A DNA stretch of 64,000 bases, from positions 1 through 64,000 of the forward strand of contig CAISJI010000148.1 of NCBI GenBank assembly GCA_903885565.1, given 5' to 3'. The number at the start of each line of letters is the position of its first letter. Position 1 is the stretch's first letter. This document shows, in pieces, positions 25,601-35,232 of this stretch. The DNA comes from an uncultured Planctomycetaceae bacterium (GTDB taxonomy: Bacteria > Planctomycetota > Planctomycetia > Pirellulales > UBA1268). The notes under the pieces are model-generated. The model was not told the DNA's origin, made no database searches, and saw nothing but the letters and a program-made list of their open reading frames with translations. Position numbers and translations under genes: made by a program.

Positions 25601-27738
25601 GCCGCAACCGGAATGCCGAAGCCCCCACGATCTCACTGTTCCCGTTCCTGGCCGTGCTTCTGTGCACGATGGGAGCGCTGCTGGTGCTGCTGGTGTTGTT
25701 CAGTCGCTCCGCTTCCATGGGGCAGCAGAACGCCGCCACAGCTGCGGTGGTCGAGGAACTCGAGCTCGCGAAGGAAAATGTCTCCTGGCGGCTGAACCAG
25801 CTGGCCGGAGTTCGGGATCGCACCGCCGAGGATCTCGCCAAGGCCCGGATGCAACTGGCCGGCGTCGAGGAGAATTCCCGGGAGCTGACCGACGAGCTGG
25901 AACGGATCCTCCGCACCGCGAAGGAATTGGAGGGGGACGCCGGTTCTCGGCAGGCGACCGAGGCGGAGCTGGCGGCGCTTGAGGAGCGGCTGAAAAATGC
26001 CCGCGAGTCGCTCGACAAGGCCCGGGCTGACCAGGCACAGAAGCCGGCTGCCTATGCCGTGGTCCCTTATGTGGGGGTCAACGGCACCCATCGCCGGCCG
26101 CTCTACATCGAATGTTGTATCGACGGCGTCTTCCTGCAGCCGGAGGGGATTCGCCTCAACCCGTCCGACTTCGAGGGCCCCCCGGGCCCCGGCAATCCTC
26201 TGGCCTGCGCGCTGCGGGCAGCGCGAGAGCATCTCGCCCGCAACTCGGCCAACTCCGGTGATCCGGCCGCGCAGCCCTATCCCCTGCTGTTGATCCGTCC
26301 TTCGGGAGTGATGGCCTATTACGCCGCCCGGGAGAGCATCGCCTCGTGGGGAAGTGAGTTTGGCTACCAACTCATCGACGAGGATTGGACGCTCGCATTC
26401 CCTCCGGGCGATCCGGCTCTGAAGGAGATCGAACTGCGGGCGGTGGAGGAATCCCGCCGGCGGCTGCAGTGGCTGGCTGAAAACCGCCCCGCCCCGCCCC
26501 CCAAGCCGAAGCAGCAGTACCGTGCCGCGACCACGCGCGGCGGCGTTGTGGCTGATGGGGGACCGAGTGTGTTGGGGGATCAGTCGCGTTACAACTGGAC
26601 CGAACAGCAGGCCGCAGCAGCCACTCCCTCCGGCGGTCGCGGCGCCGGCGGCAGCATCTTTGGATCGGGCGGCGGACGGGGCGCGGCAGGCGGGCCGGAC
26701 GGATCTGCGGGGCAGGTGGCGGGCTCTTCCGGCGCGGAGGGCGGAGCCGGGAGCGGAGAGCCGACCGGTCCGGGCCGACCGCTCAATTCAAGCGGCGGCG
26801 GGGCTGCCGGCGACGGTGAGAATGGATCAGGAAGCGGAGATGCGATCCTGGGCCGCACGGGGAGCAGCTGGCAGGGAGGCCCTGGTGGCCCCGCAGCGGG
26901 CAGCGGCACTGGCGGGGGTGGGGGCGGGAGTTCTCCGGCAGGGAGCGGCCAGCCCGACGGACAGGCGGGAACGGGCAATCCGCAGGGGAATTCGGTTGAG
27001 GGGGGCCGCCCGGCGGGAGCGACCTCCCGGTTTGGTCAGGACAGGCCGGCCGGCGGGGCGGGCTCCCCTGCCGACTCAGCAGGGGGGGCGGAAAGCCGCT
27101 ACGGCGGTCCCTCCAAGTTTGGCACCGACAGGCCGGGTGAAGCGGGGAGCCCGGGCGGGACATCGGCTGGCGACACCTCTGGCAGCACGGCCAGTGCCGG
27201 TGGAACATCGGCGGCTGGAGGAGGAGGTGGCGGTGGGGCAGAAATGCCCGGGATGTTGAAGGCGGGGGGCACGGCCGGTGGCTCCTCTTCTGCTTCTGCA
27301 TCCTCCCAGGACGCAGCCCAGGCGGGTGCCATGGCCAAGACCCGCGGGAAGAACTGGGCCAGTCTGGCCACGCAGGACCGTCCCATTCCCCTCACGCGAC
27401 CGATTCGCGTGGAATGTTCGCTCCACGAAATACGGATCACCGACGATCTGGGGCGCAGGATCGAAACCCGTATTCCGGTGGCGGGAGATACGGTTTCCGC
27501 CATCGATCCATTTGTAAGGGCGATTCATACCAAGGTGGAGGGCTGGGGCATCGCGGGCGACAGGATGTACTGGAAGCCAGAACTGGTGCTCACCGCCAGT
27601 GCCGATGGCCAGTCGCGGATGGACGATCTCGAACGACTGCTCGCCGACAGTGGTCTCGATACCCGTGCCATGGGCCGCGACAACAAGATTCATCCCCTGC
27701 CTCCGGTCCAGCGGGCGGCTTTTTTCCAGGCGAAATAG
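25597..27738 (+). CDS. ExbD-like single-pass protein lacking the channel Asp, with Gly-rich linker
   Basis: A 713-residue protein coupled to the ExbB-like gene by ATGA. One helix (about 12-36, ISLFPFLAVLLCTMGALLV) aligns with the ExbD/TolR helix, but Ala stands where ExbD has its proton-carrying Asp (PFLAVL against PFIDVM). A coiled coil follows (about 40-145), then a folded region (about 150-310, YIECCIDGVFLQPEGIRL). A Gly/Ser/Ala-rich linker of about 230 residues leads to a C-terminal alpha/beta domain (about 565-713, VECSLHEIRITDDLG, ending in a DDLERLLADSGL helix). The tail domain recalls OmpA- or Zor-like outer anchors only in position; I do not recognise it. Confidence 0.8.
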   Translation: MSRNRNAEAPTISLFPFLAVLLCTMGALLVLLVLFSRSASMGQQNAATAAVVEELELAKENVSWRLNQLAGVRDRTAEDLAKARMQLAGVEENSRELTDELERILRTAKELEGDAGSRQATEAELAALEERLKNARESLDKARADQAQKPAAYAVVPYVGVNGTHRRPLYIECCIDGVFLQPEGIRLNPSDFEGPPGPGNPLACALRAAREHLARNSANSGDPAAQPYPLLLIRPSGVMAYYAARESIASWGSEFGYQLIDEDWTLAFPPGDPALKEIELRAVEESRRRLQWLAENRPAPPPKPKQQYRAATTRGGVVADGGPSVLGDQSRYNWTEQQAAAATPSGGRGAGGSIFGSGGGRGAAGGPDGSAGQVAGSSGAEGGAGSGEPTGPGRPLNSSGGGAAGDGENGSGSGDAILGRTGSSWQGGPGGPAAGSGTGGGGGGSSPAGSGQPDGQAGTGNPQGNSVEGGRPAGATSRFGQDRPAGGAGSPADSAGGAESRYGGPSKFGTDRPGEAGSPGGTSAGDTSGSTASAGGTSAAGGGGGGGAEMPGMLKAGGTAGGSSSASASSQDAAQAGAMAKTRGKNWASLATQDRPIPLTRPIRVECSLHEIRITDDLGRRIETRIPVAGDTVSAIDPFVRAIHTKVEGWGIAGDRMYWKPELVLTASADGQSRMDDLERLLADSGLDTRAMGRDNKIHPLPPVQRAAFFQAK

Positions 27739-27780
27739 CCGCCAGTCCCCAGGGCATCAGGCACGCGAAGGAAATTCTCC

Positions 27781-28776
27781 ATGGCCCGTCCAAAACCGGA
27801 AGACATCAGCACCGCAGGGCAGGATTCCTTTCTCGATGTCGTCACCAACATCGTGGGAATCATCATCATCCTCGTGATGGTGGTGGGAGGCCGGGCCAAG
27901 CAGCTCTCTTTCTCGAGTACGGCGCGATCCAATCAGCAGGTCGAGACGCTCAAGCGTGAGGTGCGCGATCTGGAACGAACGGTGGTGGCCGCCGAGAGCG
28001 AGATTGCCGAACTGGCCACGCAGACTTCCACAATGGCCACCGCCGCCGCTCTCACGGCCGAGGGCCGACTGGAATTGGCCACCGCGGTGGCCGCTGCGAG
28101 AGCCGATCTCGAAGGGCGGAAGAAACTGGTCGACTCGGCCCGCCTGAAGGTGGCGGAGGCGGCTGCCCGTCGCCAGCAACTCCAGACCGATATCCAGAAC
28201 ACGAATCTGGAGGCGGATGGGCTGGCGCACCTGCCGGCCACGACGAAGGAAGTGCTCGCCTATCCCACGCCGATTGGCCGGGTGGTTATGGGAGAGGAAT
28301 TGCACTTTCGCCTCGACGGCGGCCGCATCTCCTACATCCCGCTGACGGAGCTGTTTGAACAGGCCAAAATGCAAACCCGCCGGCAGGGAGAATCGATCGC
28401 CTCCATGCAGTCGCGGGTGGAATCGGTGGGGCCTGTGCAGGGCTATGCGCTCGATTATGTGATCGAAGCCAAGGTCGATCAGGCCCGGGGGCAGGTGCTG
28501 ATCCGCTCGCGCGAATGGGTGGTGCGGCCAGCGCTCCAGTATTTGGGTGAGACGGCGGCCGAGGCGATTGCACCCAATTCAAAATTCCGCCGCGTGCTCG
28601 CCGACGCCACGCCGGAAACGACCGTCACGCTCTGGTGTTATCCCGACAGCTTTGAGGCGTTCCGCGCGATCCGCGAGGAGCTTCACAAGCGGGGCATGCC
28701 GGTGGCCGGGCGGCCGATGCCGGAGGGGGCACCCATCGGTGGCTCCACCGAGGGGAGCAAGTCGGTCGTGCAGTAG
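27781..28776 (+). CDS. ExbD-like single-pass protein with coiled coil
   Basis: A 331-residue protein 42 bases after the Gly-rich partner. The N-terminal helix SFLDVVTNIVGIIIILVMVV matches the ExbD/TolR helix, with Asp19 at the position of the essential proton-carrying Asp. A long coiled coil follows (about 45-140, Ala/Glu/Leu-rich heptads), then an alpha/beta domain (about 150-310) with VMGEELHFRLDGGRISYIPL. That domain resembles the C-terminal domain of the preceding protein in length and placement. The two are therefore plausibly a heterodimeric pair on one ExbB-like pentamer. Function unknown. Confidence 0.82.
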   Translation: MARPKPEDISTAGQDSFLDVVTNIVGIIIILVMVVGGRAKQLSFSSTARSNQQVETLKREVRDLERTVVAAESEIAELATQTSTMATAAALTAEGRLELATAVAAARADLEGRKKLVDSARLKVAEAAARRQQLQTDIQNTNLEADGLAHLPATTKEVLAYPTPIGRVVMGEELHFRLDGGRISYIPLTELFEQAKMQTRRQGESIASMQSRVESVGPVQGYALDYVIEAKVDQARGQVLIRSREWVVRPALQYLGETAAEAIAPNSKFRRVLADATPETTVTLWCYPDSFEAFRAIREELHKRGMPVAGRPMPEGAPIGGSTEGSKSVVQ

Positions 28777-28804
28777 CCCGGCATGGCCGAATCGGGCTCT
28801 TTTG
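28775..28804 (+). terminator. Probable intrinsic terminator of the ExbB/ExbD-like operon
   Basis: AGCCCG (28775-28780) pairs with CGGGCT (28793-28798), with a small inner GGC/GCC pair, and is followed by CTCTTTT. It starts in the stop codon region of the last gene. The remaining sequence to 29044 holds no gene I can support; a 40-codon minus-strand frame there is unconvincing. Confidence 0.45.
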
Positions 28805-29044
28805 CGCAGAATGCCGTCCGCCTACGGTCTGGGGCCAGCAGTGGCTGTGGCAGATTTTTTTGGCGCCTGGCGGTTGGAGTCGCCGCAGCTGAAATACTTT
28901 TCCAGCCAGACGTAGGCCACGATGAGAAAATAGCGGCTGCCCATCTCGCTCAGGAGAAAGAAGCCGGCCCTGTGCCCCTTGCCGGGCGCGAGCGGGTGGA
29001 TCGCGTTGCCCCGACAAATCCGCAGGCCCCGGTGATGAGGACTC

Positions 29045-30094
29045 TCACCGCGTCTGCCATCCGGCCACGATTTCGCTAAAGATGTCGTCGAGGCTCTTGG
29101 TGATGCCCCACTTCGGGTAGTGCTCTTTGGCCTTGCTGAGATCGGAGATGTAGCAGATGTGGTCGCCTTCGCGGTTGGTCTCGTCGTAGGTCCACTCCAT
29201 CGGCTTGGAGGAGTGTCGCTCAGCGAGGGCAAATGCCTCCAGGATTGAGCAGCTGTTGGCGCGGCCCCCGCCGAGGTTGTAGATCTCGCCCGATCGCGGA
29301 GCGGCGATAAAATTCTCGATAAAACAGGCGACGTCGTGGGCGTGGATGTTGTCGCGAACCTGCTTCCCCTTGTAGCCGAAGACGGTGTACCGCCGCCCCT
29401 CAAGATTGCACTTCACGAGGTAGCTGAGAAACCCGTGCAGTTCCACGCCCGAATGGCCCGGGCCGGTCAGGCATCCGCCGCGGAGGCAGCAGGTCGGCAT
29501 GCCAAAATAGCGGCCATACTCCTGCACCATGATGTCGCCGGCCACCTTCGATGCCCCAAACAGCGAATGTTTGCTGGCATCGATCCGAAACGTTTCGCGG
29601 ATGCCATCCCGGTAGGCGGGGTCGGAGTAGTCCCAGCGGGTCGGGAGTTCCACCATCGGCAGTTCGTTGGGGGCGTCGCCGTAGACCTTGTTGGTGCTCA
29701 TGTGCACAAACGGCGAGTCCTTGCACGACCGACGCACCGCCTCGAGAAAGTTGAGCGTGCCGACGGCGTTGGTGTCGAAGTCGTCGAACGGAATCGCTGC
29801 GGCGCGATCGTGCGATGGCTGGGCTGCCGTATGGACAATGGCGTCTGGCCGAACAGTATCAACAAGTCGCAGCACGCCATCCCGATCGCGGATGTCGAGT
29901 TCGTGGTGGACAAAGTTGGGCAATGTCTCAATCAGACGCTGCTGGTTCCAGCGCGTGTCACCGGCGGGGCCAAAGAAGACAGACCGCTGGTTGTTGTCGA
30001 TCCCATGGACCTGCCATCCCAAGGCGTGGAAGTGCGTGACAACCTCGCTGCCGATGAGCCCGGAAGAGCCAGTAACAAGCAGCTTGCGTTTCAT
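29045..30094 (-). CDS. NAD-dependent epimerase, CDP-paratose 2-epimerase-like
   Basis: A short-chain dehydrogenase/reductase of the extended type, 349 residues from Met 30094; upstream residues of the open frame are not family-like. [10 protein letters not shown] binds NAD near the N-terminus. The sequence [23 protein letters not shown] and [25 protein letters not shown] (in pieces [17 protein letters not shown]) is typical of CDP-paratose (tyvelose) 2-epimerases. Here the catalytic YxxxK tyrosine region is replaced by [16 protein letters not shown], with Lys conserved. It acts in nucleotide-sugar supply for surface glycans. It is a lone gene, divergent from a polytopic membrane protein that could be a glycan enzyme. 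Confidence 0.85.
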   Translation of the reverse strand: MKRKLLVTGSSGLIGSEVVTHFHALGWQVHGIDNNQRSVFFGPAGDTRWNQQRLIETLPNFVHHELDIRDRDGVLRLVDTVRPDAIVHTAAQPSHDRAAAIPFDDFDTNAVGTLNFLEAVRRSCKDSPFVHMSTNKVYGDAPNELPMVELPTRWDYSDPAYRDGIRETFRIDASKHSLFGASKVAGDIMVQEYGRYFGMPTCCLRGGCLTGPGHSGVELHGFLSYLVKCNLEGRRYTVFGYKGKQVRDNIHAHDVACFIENFIAAPRSGEIYNLGGGRANSCSILEAFALAERHSSKPMEWTYDETNREGDHICYISDLSKAKEHYPKWGITKSLDDIFSEIVAGWQTR

Positions 30095-30425
30095 AAGGGG
30101 ATGGCCACTTTCGTGCCGGTGAGGCAGAAAAGTTCTCTTGAGGAAAAAAACGAATGACTGTGATCGCAACCTTCGGGGCTCTGTGGAGCGAGGCTCACCA
30201 AATGACCGCGGTAGCATATCGTCAATTCCCAGTGCAGCCAATGGAGTGCTCAGAGGGGGCTTTTTTTGACCCCTGCGGGAATTTTTTCAGCGTCGGCCGC
30301 CCGGTGTCGCCATGGGTAGGCTGGCTGGAGCGCACAAAGCCACCATGCCGCCCTGAGCGGGAACTCAGGCGCGGGCAGAACGTTTGATACACTGCGGCGG
30401 AATTTTCCGGCGCGTCGGCGTCTCA
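30095..30425. other. Divergent control region
   Basis: No gene or strong repeat. Two T-tracts (30259-30265 and 30285-30290) are present without convincing stems. Confidence 0.35.
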
Positions 30426-32234
30426 ATGTCCACAACCACCGTGAATGTAGTGCACCCCGAGGTCGCAGCATTGCGAGCGAAACAATTGGCCAACAGTTCT
30501 CCGACTGTCCAGCGGATACGAGCGCAGCTCACTGCGGTTTCCCTTGCGGACTTCGTTGTGCTCGGAGCATGGCTTGTGTTGACAGCCATGGCTTTTGGAT
30601 ACGCCTTCAAGTACGGCAGCCCGCTGCCCTATTTTGATGACCTCGGCGTGCTGTCCTCATTTGCTGATGCGCCGCGGGGGTCGTGGCAATGGATATTTCG
30701 GCCCCATAATGGCCACATATTTCCCCTCGAGCGACTGGTTGTGGTGGGCGAGTGGCTCGCCACTCACGGGAATCTGCGGCCGGTTTTATTCAGTATGGTG
30801 GCGATGTTGTCTGCTGCCTGCCTGTGGGTTGTCGTGGGGATCAGACGGATCCGGGGGAGCACGAAACCGGACGACATCATCATTCCCTTGGCACTGCTGG
30901 GGAGCCATGCTTATCCAGACACCATCTGGGCCATCATGTGGAGCAACGTGTTGGCGGAATGTCTCTCGTCTATTCTGGTCGTGTCGCTGCTGATTTTCAG
31001 CGCCCGCCCTCGCGCAAACGCTCTGGTAGCCCTTGGTTTCGCGACGGTGTTTCTGGCGTTTCAGGGTGGGCCTGGGTTGTTGTCGGCATGCGGATTTCTC
31101 AGCCCACTGATAATCAGCGCGATCCAGCTCTGCCGAGGCAAGGCGAGAGTCCCGCGCCGCATCCTGCTGGCCATGGCAGCGGTCGCGGGAACGGTTCTCT
31201 GTCTGCTGTTGTGCGAAATGCTTGTCTTGAGGGCCGGTGCACGAGCAGGTCATAGTACTGTTTCGCTTTTCGGACTGTTCGGGGGGGCGGTTCGCATGCT
31301 TGCGCTCGGAGGGGGCGCTTTGCCGGCGCTGCTGTGGCCTTTGGGGACGGTGGTTGTCGGCGGTGGAGTAGTCTGCGCCGTTGGGTGTGCCCTGCGAAAG
31401 AATCAGCCGTCGCGATCTAGGAGCTTGGTCGCAGTTGCCTCAATGCTTCCCGGGCTGTTGGTGTGTGTGGGGTTGACGATCGCCGGAGGCAGTCCCCTTA
31501 TTCGCTATGTCGGCATGGTGATGCAGTTGACGGTTGCCCTGTACGCTGCGCTTGTGGTGGTCGCCCCAGAATGGGTTTCTGCTCCGATCAATCGCTCACT
31601 GTTGGTGCTCTTGGCGATTTCGTTCGGGTGCACTTTGACGCCAGCGATCGAACAGGGAGTCGGTCGGCGGGCAGCGACCGCCACTCTGATGGCGGATATC
31701 GCAGCCGGTCATGATCTGAGCCATGTGGCCGCAGACCATTCGTCTTATTGGATGAAGCTGATGCCGGAGAGTTTTGAAGAGTCGGTGGCTGCGATTGCAC
31801 GGGTTGGCAGCAATGATTATTCCCGCATACTTCAGCGTCCGGCGCTGGCGTTTGAGGACGTGCCATCCATACCGACGGAGATGGTGCATTGCCATCGTGA
31901 GGAGGAGGGCTGGCGGATTGATAAGGGAGCAAAAATGTATTTCGATCTCGGGGGCGGCTCGTTCGACGGCGTGTGCATTGCCATGAGCGTTTCCGGATAC
32001 GCGTGGGATATGGCGGTGGCTGGTGGAGCCTGCCGCAGCGAAGATCCCGCTCGCTGGGGCCCCGACCTTCGCAGTCGCAGTCTCAACGGATCAACTTCAC
32101 GTGCGGGGGGCGAGTGGTCGACGGTGTCAACGACATTTGTCTTTGACGCGGCTGCAGATGGGTTTGTCTTTGTACCCCCCGTGGGGGCTGGTATGGTGAA
32201 AATCATCAGTGTTCAGGGAGGCCGATTCCGCTGA
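30426..32234 (+). CDS. Polytopic membrane protein, possible GT-C-type glycosyltransferase
   Basis: From ATG 30426 (MSTTTV) the protein has 602 residues; an upstream ATG at 30384 is possible. About ten hydrophobic helices fill residues 40-420, and a soluble beta-rich domain of about 170 residues follows. The first loop reads PYFDDLGVLSSF, then FRPHNGHIFPLERL; an acidic pair in the first extracytoplasmic loop followed by a His-rich motif is characteristic of GT-C transferases and their uncharacterised relatives. No family is certain. By eye its codon use is less strictly GC-ending than its neighbours, which could reflect transfer. Confidence 0.65.
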   Translation: MSTTTVNVVHPEVAALRAKQLANSSPTVQRIRAQLTAVSLADFVVLGAWLVLTAMAFGYAFKYGSPLPYFDDLGVLSSFADAPRGSWQWIFRPHNGHIFPLERLVVVGEWLATHGNLRPVLFSMVAMLSAACLWVVVGIRRIRGSTKPDDIIIPLALLGSHAYPDTIWAIMWSNVLAECLSSILVVSLLIFSARPRANALVALGFATVFLAFQGGPGLLSACGFLSPLIISAIQLCRGKARVPRRILLAMAAVAGTVLCLLLCEMLVLRAGARAGHSTVSLFGLFGGAVRMLALGGGALPALLWPLGTVVVGGGVVCAVGCALRKNQPSRSRSLVAVASMLPGLLVCVGLTIAGGSPLIRYVGMVMQLTVALYAALVVVAPEWVSAPINRSLLVLLAISFGCTLTPAIEQGVGRRAATATLMADIAAGHDLSHVAADHSSYWMKLMPESFEESVAAIARVGSNDYSRILQRPALAFEDVPSIPTEMVHCHREEEGWRIDKGAKMYFDLGGGSFDGVCIAMSVSGYAWDMAVAGGACRSEDPARWGPDLRSRSLNGSTSRAGGEWSTVSTTFVFDAAADGFVFVPPVGAGMVKIISVQGGRFR

Positions 32235-32280
32235 TCGCGTTGGCCGTGCCTTTTTCTGGGCGGCGGGTCAGCTATGCCTG

Positions 32281-33720
32281 TTATTCCCCTGCCGTCACTT
32301 CCTCGATGCCGGCCCGGGCGGCGTGCGCCAGCCGGTCGATCTGGTCTGGTGTGATGCACAGTGGCGGCAGGATCACCACCACATCACCCAGCTGCCGCAG
32401 CATGGCCCCGTGCTTCCGGGCGGCCAGACAGGCGCGCGCCCCGCGCTTCTCCTGCCAGGGATAGCTCCGGCCGGTCGCCTTGTCAGCCACCAGTTGAATC
32501 CCCGCCATCAAGCCGCACTGCCGCACCTCTCCCACATGCGCAAGATCGCTGATCTCCTCCAGCCTCTCCCGCAGGCGGGCCATCTTCTCTGGCATCTGCT
32601 CGAGCACGCGCTCGTCGCGAAACACTGCCAGCGATTCCAGGCCGACGGCTGCCGCCAGTGGGTTGCCACCATAGGAGTGGCCATGAAAAAATGTCCGCAG
32701 CTCGGCGTGGGTGCCCAGGAAGGCATCCCACACCCGCTGCGTGGTGAGCGTCGCGGCCAGCGGCAGATAGCCCCCGGTGATTCCCTTGCCAAGGCAGAGG
32801 AAATCGGGCACCACTCCCTCCTGCTCGCAGGCGAAGAGAGTGCCGGTGCGGCCGAAGCCGACGGCTACCTCGTCGGCGATGAGGAGCACCTCGTGGCGCC
32901 GCGTGATATCGCGCACGGCACGGAGGAAGCCGGGCGGATGCACGAGCATTCCCGCGGCCGCCTGCATCAGCGGCTCCACGATCATGGCGGCGATCTCTCC
33001 AGCATGGCTGGTGAGCACGTTCTCCAGTTGTTCGAGCGAACGCGCAAGCGCGGCCTCACGGCCAAGACCGGAAGACCGCGGAGTCCAGGGGGAGGGAATC
33101 CTGAGAGCTTGGAATGTCAGCGGGGCGAAGAGCGAGCCGAAGCGGGGCACGCCTCCCACGCCCACTGCCCCGAGCGTGTCGCCATGGTAGGCCCCGTCGA
33201 GGGCGATATATCTGGTGCGCTGCGGCAGGCTGGCGTCGCTGGGGACGAGTTGCGGGGAGGCGCCCGCCTGCTGTGCCCAGAACTGCAAGGAGAGCTTGAG
33301 GGCGGCCTCCACGGCGCTCGAGCCGTCGCTGGAGAAAAAAACCTTGTCGAGCCCCGGCGGCGCCACCTCCGTGAGCGCTTGGGCGAAGCGCACGCTGGTG
33401 GAATTGGAGAGCCCGAGGTTGGTGGTGTGGGCGATCAGGCCGAGCTGTGCGATGGCGGCGGCATCGAGACGGGGATGGCGGTGGCCGTGGATGTTGCACC
33501 ACAGGCTCGCCGAGCCGTCGAGGTAGTGCCGGCCGTCGGCGTCGGTGAGCGTGGCCCCCTGCCCCGCCTCGATCAGGAGCGGCTGATACTCCTCCATCTG
33601 GGTGAAGGCATGCCAGACATGCTGCCGATCCCAGGCTTCCAGCTCCCTGGCATCGCGAGGATCAGAGAGGCTGCCATCGATGCCAGCCCTCAGCCCATGG
33701 CTCGGATCAGTTCCAGGCAT
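32281..33720 (-). CDS. bioA: Adenosylmethionine-8-amino-7-oxononanoate aminotransferase
   Basis: BioA makes 7,8-diaminopelargonate from KAPA, using SAM as amino donor, in biotin synthesis. The 479-residue PLP class III aminotransferase has DGSASLWCNIHGHRHP, the PLP-contact region SSDGSSAVEAALKL, LDGAYHGDTLGAVGVGG, the Asp motif LLIADEVAVGFGRTGTLFACE and the Schiff-base Lys in CLGKGITGGYLPLAATL. The N-terminal HAFTQM is BioA-like. Its first ATG lies 31 bases inside the end of gatB, so the two may be cotranscribed. No other biotin gene is in the window. Confidence 0.93.
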   Translation of the reverse strand: MPGTDPSHGLRAGIDGSLSDPRDARELEAWDRQHVWHAFTQMEEYQPLLIEAGQGATLTDADGRHYLDGSASLWCNIHGHRHPRLDAAAIAQLGLIAHTTNLGLSNSTSVRFAQALTEVAPPGLDKVFFSSDGSSAVEAALKLSLQFWAQQAGASPQLVPSDASLPQRTRYIALDGAYHGDTLGAVGVGGVPRFGSLFAPLTFQALRIPSPWTPRSSGLGREAALARSLEQLENVLTSHAGEIAAMIVEPLMQAAAGMLVHPPGFLRAVRDITRRHEVLLIADEVAVGFGRTGTLFACEQEGVVPDFLCLGKGITGGYLPLAATLTTQRVWDAFLGTHAELRTFFHGHSYGGNPLAAAVGLESLAVFRDERVLEQMPEKMARLRERLEEISDLAHVGEVRQCGLMAGIQLVADKATGRSYPWQEKRGARACLAARKHGAMLRQLGDVVVILPPLCITPDQIDRLAHAARAGIEEVTAGE

Positions 33721-35177
33721 TTTTCCCGAACCTTCCCCGGATTGACGTTGGCATTTTTCTTTTTGGCCTGGCCGATCAGGCCGGCAGCGGCCTGTTCCTT
33801 GCCGCCGCGCACATCGGCCACGATCTTGGGATTGGCCGCGAGCAGTTCGTGGCAGAGGGTGAGGAGTTCGTCATCATCCACGGCCGATATGCCCAACGTG
33901 GCCACCACATCGGCGGCGCTGCGGCCACTGGTTACCATCTCGGCAAAAATTTCGCGGGCCCGGCTGGTGTCAAAATCACCAGCGGTCACCCGGCGGATCA
34001 GGTCGGCCAGTCCCGCCGGTGTCACAGGAAATGCGTCGATCGTTCCCCCACGCTCATTGAGCGTGCGCAGCACATCCTGCTGCATCCAGTTGCTGGCCAC
34101 CTTGCCTTCGCCGATGGCTCCTGCCAGTTCCTCAAAATAACCGACCAGCTCTCGCCCTTGATTCACCAGCACATCGGAGTCGTAGGCGGAGATCTTCCAG
34201 CGGGATTCGAGCGCTTTGCGCAGTTCCGTCGGAGGCTCCGTCATGCCCGATTGCACCGCCGCCAGTTGGGCGGCATCGACGGTGACGAGCACGAGATCGG
34301 GTTCGGGAAAGTAGCGGTAGTCGCTCGACTCTTCCTTGGCCCGCTGCCCCCGGGTGATGCCGGCTGGCTCATCCCAGCCGCGGGTCTGCTTCGGCTTGCT
34401 CCCCATCTCGGCCTTGGTTTCCTGCCACTCCTGATACTGTCGGGCCGTTTCATACACCAGCGCCCGCTCCACGGAGCGGAAGCTGTTCATGTTTTTGATC
34501 TCCACGATCGGCGTCTTGGCGATACGGCCGTCAGGTTGCGGAATGTGCAGGTTGATGTTGGCGTCTACCCGCAGGCTCCCCTCCTGCATGTTGCAGTCGC
34601 TGACGCCAAGGTAGACCAGCAGCAGTTTCAGTTCGTTGAGCCAGGCGCGGGCTTCCTGTGGGGAACGCAGGTCAGGCTGCGTGACGATCTCGCACAGCGG
34701 CGTGCCAGCCCGATTGAGATCGATCCGGGTGTCGCCGGTGCCGGCTGCCTCGTCGTGCATGCTTTTCCCGGCATCCTCCTCCAGATGCACCCGGATGATC
34801 CCCACATCACGCGGCGCAAAGGCCCCCTTCGGATCGACCACCTCCAGATGGCCAGCGGAGGAGAACGGCAGGTCAAACTGACTGATCTGATAGCCCTTGG
34901 GCAGATCGGGATAGAAGTAGTTTTTGCGGTCCCACTTGGTGGTGGGGGCAATGGTGCAGTTGAGCGCCAGCGCCGCCCGGAGGGCCAGGGCAAACGCCTG
35001 ACGATTCATCACCGGCAGCGAGCCGGGCAGGCCTAAACAGGTCGGGCAGACCTGCGTGTTGGGCGGAGCGCCAAACTGCGTGGAGCAGCCGCAGAAGAGC
35101 TTGGTGCGCGTCTGGAGTTGGACGTGCACCTCCAGGCCAATGATCGTCGTGAAGGGAGCGGTTGGGGAGGCATTCAT
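33690..35177 (-). CDS. gatB: Aspartyl/glutamyl-tRNA amidotransferase subunit B
   Basis: GatB binds misacylated Glu-tRNA(Gln) or Asp-tRNA(Asn) and, in the GatCAB complex, phosphorylates the acyl group for amidation. ATG 35177 gives 495 residues; a TTG nine codons upstream is possible. GLEVHVQLQTRTKLFCGCST and PNTQVCPTCLGLPGSLPVMN supply the zinc cysteines. KNYFYPDLPKGYQISQFDLP and the C-terminal tail domain (AADVVATLGISAVDDDEL) complete the family. The order gatC-gatA-gatB on one strand implies an indirect route to Gln-tRNA or Asn-tRNA. Confidence 0.96.
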   Translation of the reverse strand: MNASPTAPFTTIIGLEVHVQLQTRTKLFCGCSTQFGAPPNTQVCPTCLGLPGSLPVMNRQAFALALRAALALNCTIAPTTKWDRKNYFYPDLPKGYQISQFDLPFSSAGHLEVVDPKGAFAPRDVGIIRVHLEEDAGKSMHDEAAGTGDTRIDLNRAGTPLCEIVTQPDLRSPQEARAWLNELKLLLVYLGVSDCNMQEGSLRVDANINLHIPQPDGRIAKTPIVEIKNMNSFRSVERALVYETARQYQEWQETKAEMGSKPKQTRGWDEPAGITRGQRAKEESSDYRYFPEPDLVLVTVDAAQLAAVQSGMTEPPTELRKALESRWKISAYDSDVLVNQGRELVGYFEELAGAIGEGKVASNWMQQDVLRTLNERGGTIDAFPVTPAGLADLIRRVTAGDFDTSRAREIFAEMVTSGRSAADVVATLGISAVDDDELLTLCHELLAANPKIVADVRGGKEQAAAGLIGQAKKKNANVNPGKVREKCLELIRAMG

Positions 35178-35232
35178 CGGCTGGTCCGAAGCGGGGACTC
35201 TCAAGAGGCGGTGACGTTGAGCGGAGAAGAGA

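Noticed and set aside
24299-28776. Zorya-type anti-phage system
   Set aside because: The MotA-like channel with a long tail recalls ZorA, but there is no OmpA-type peptidoglycan-binding domain that I can recognise and no ZorC, ZorD or ZorE nearby.
28822-29044. A short minus-strand ORF with GSRYFLIVAYVWLEKYF
   Set aside because: A hydrophobic 40-residue peptide is possible, but no ribosome site or conservation evidence is available from sequence alone.
32209-34140. A 643-codon plus-strand open frame
   Set aside because: It lies antisense to bioA and gatB, which have full conserved motifs. Its sequence is Arg/His/Gly-rich, as expected from the complement of high-GC codons.
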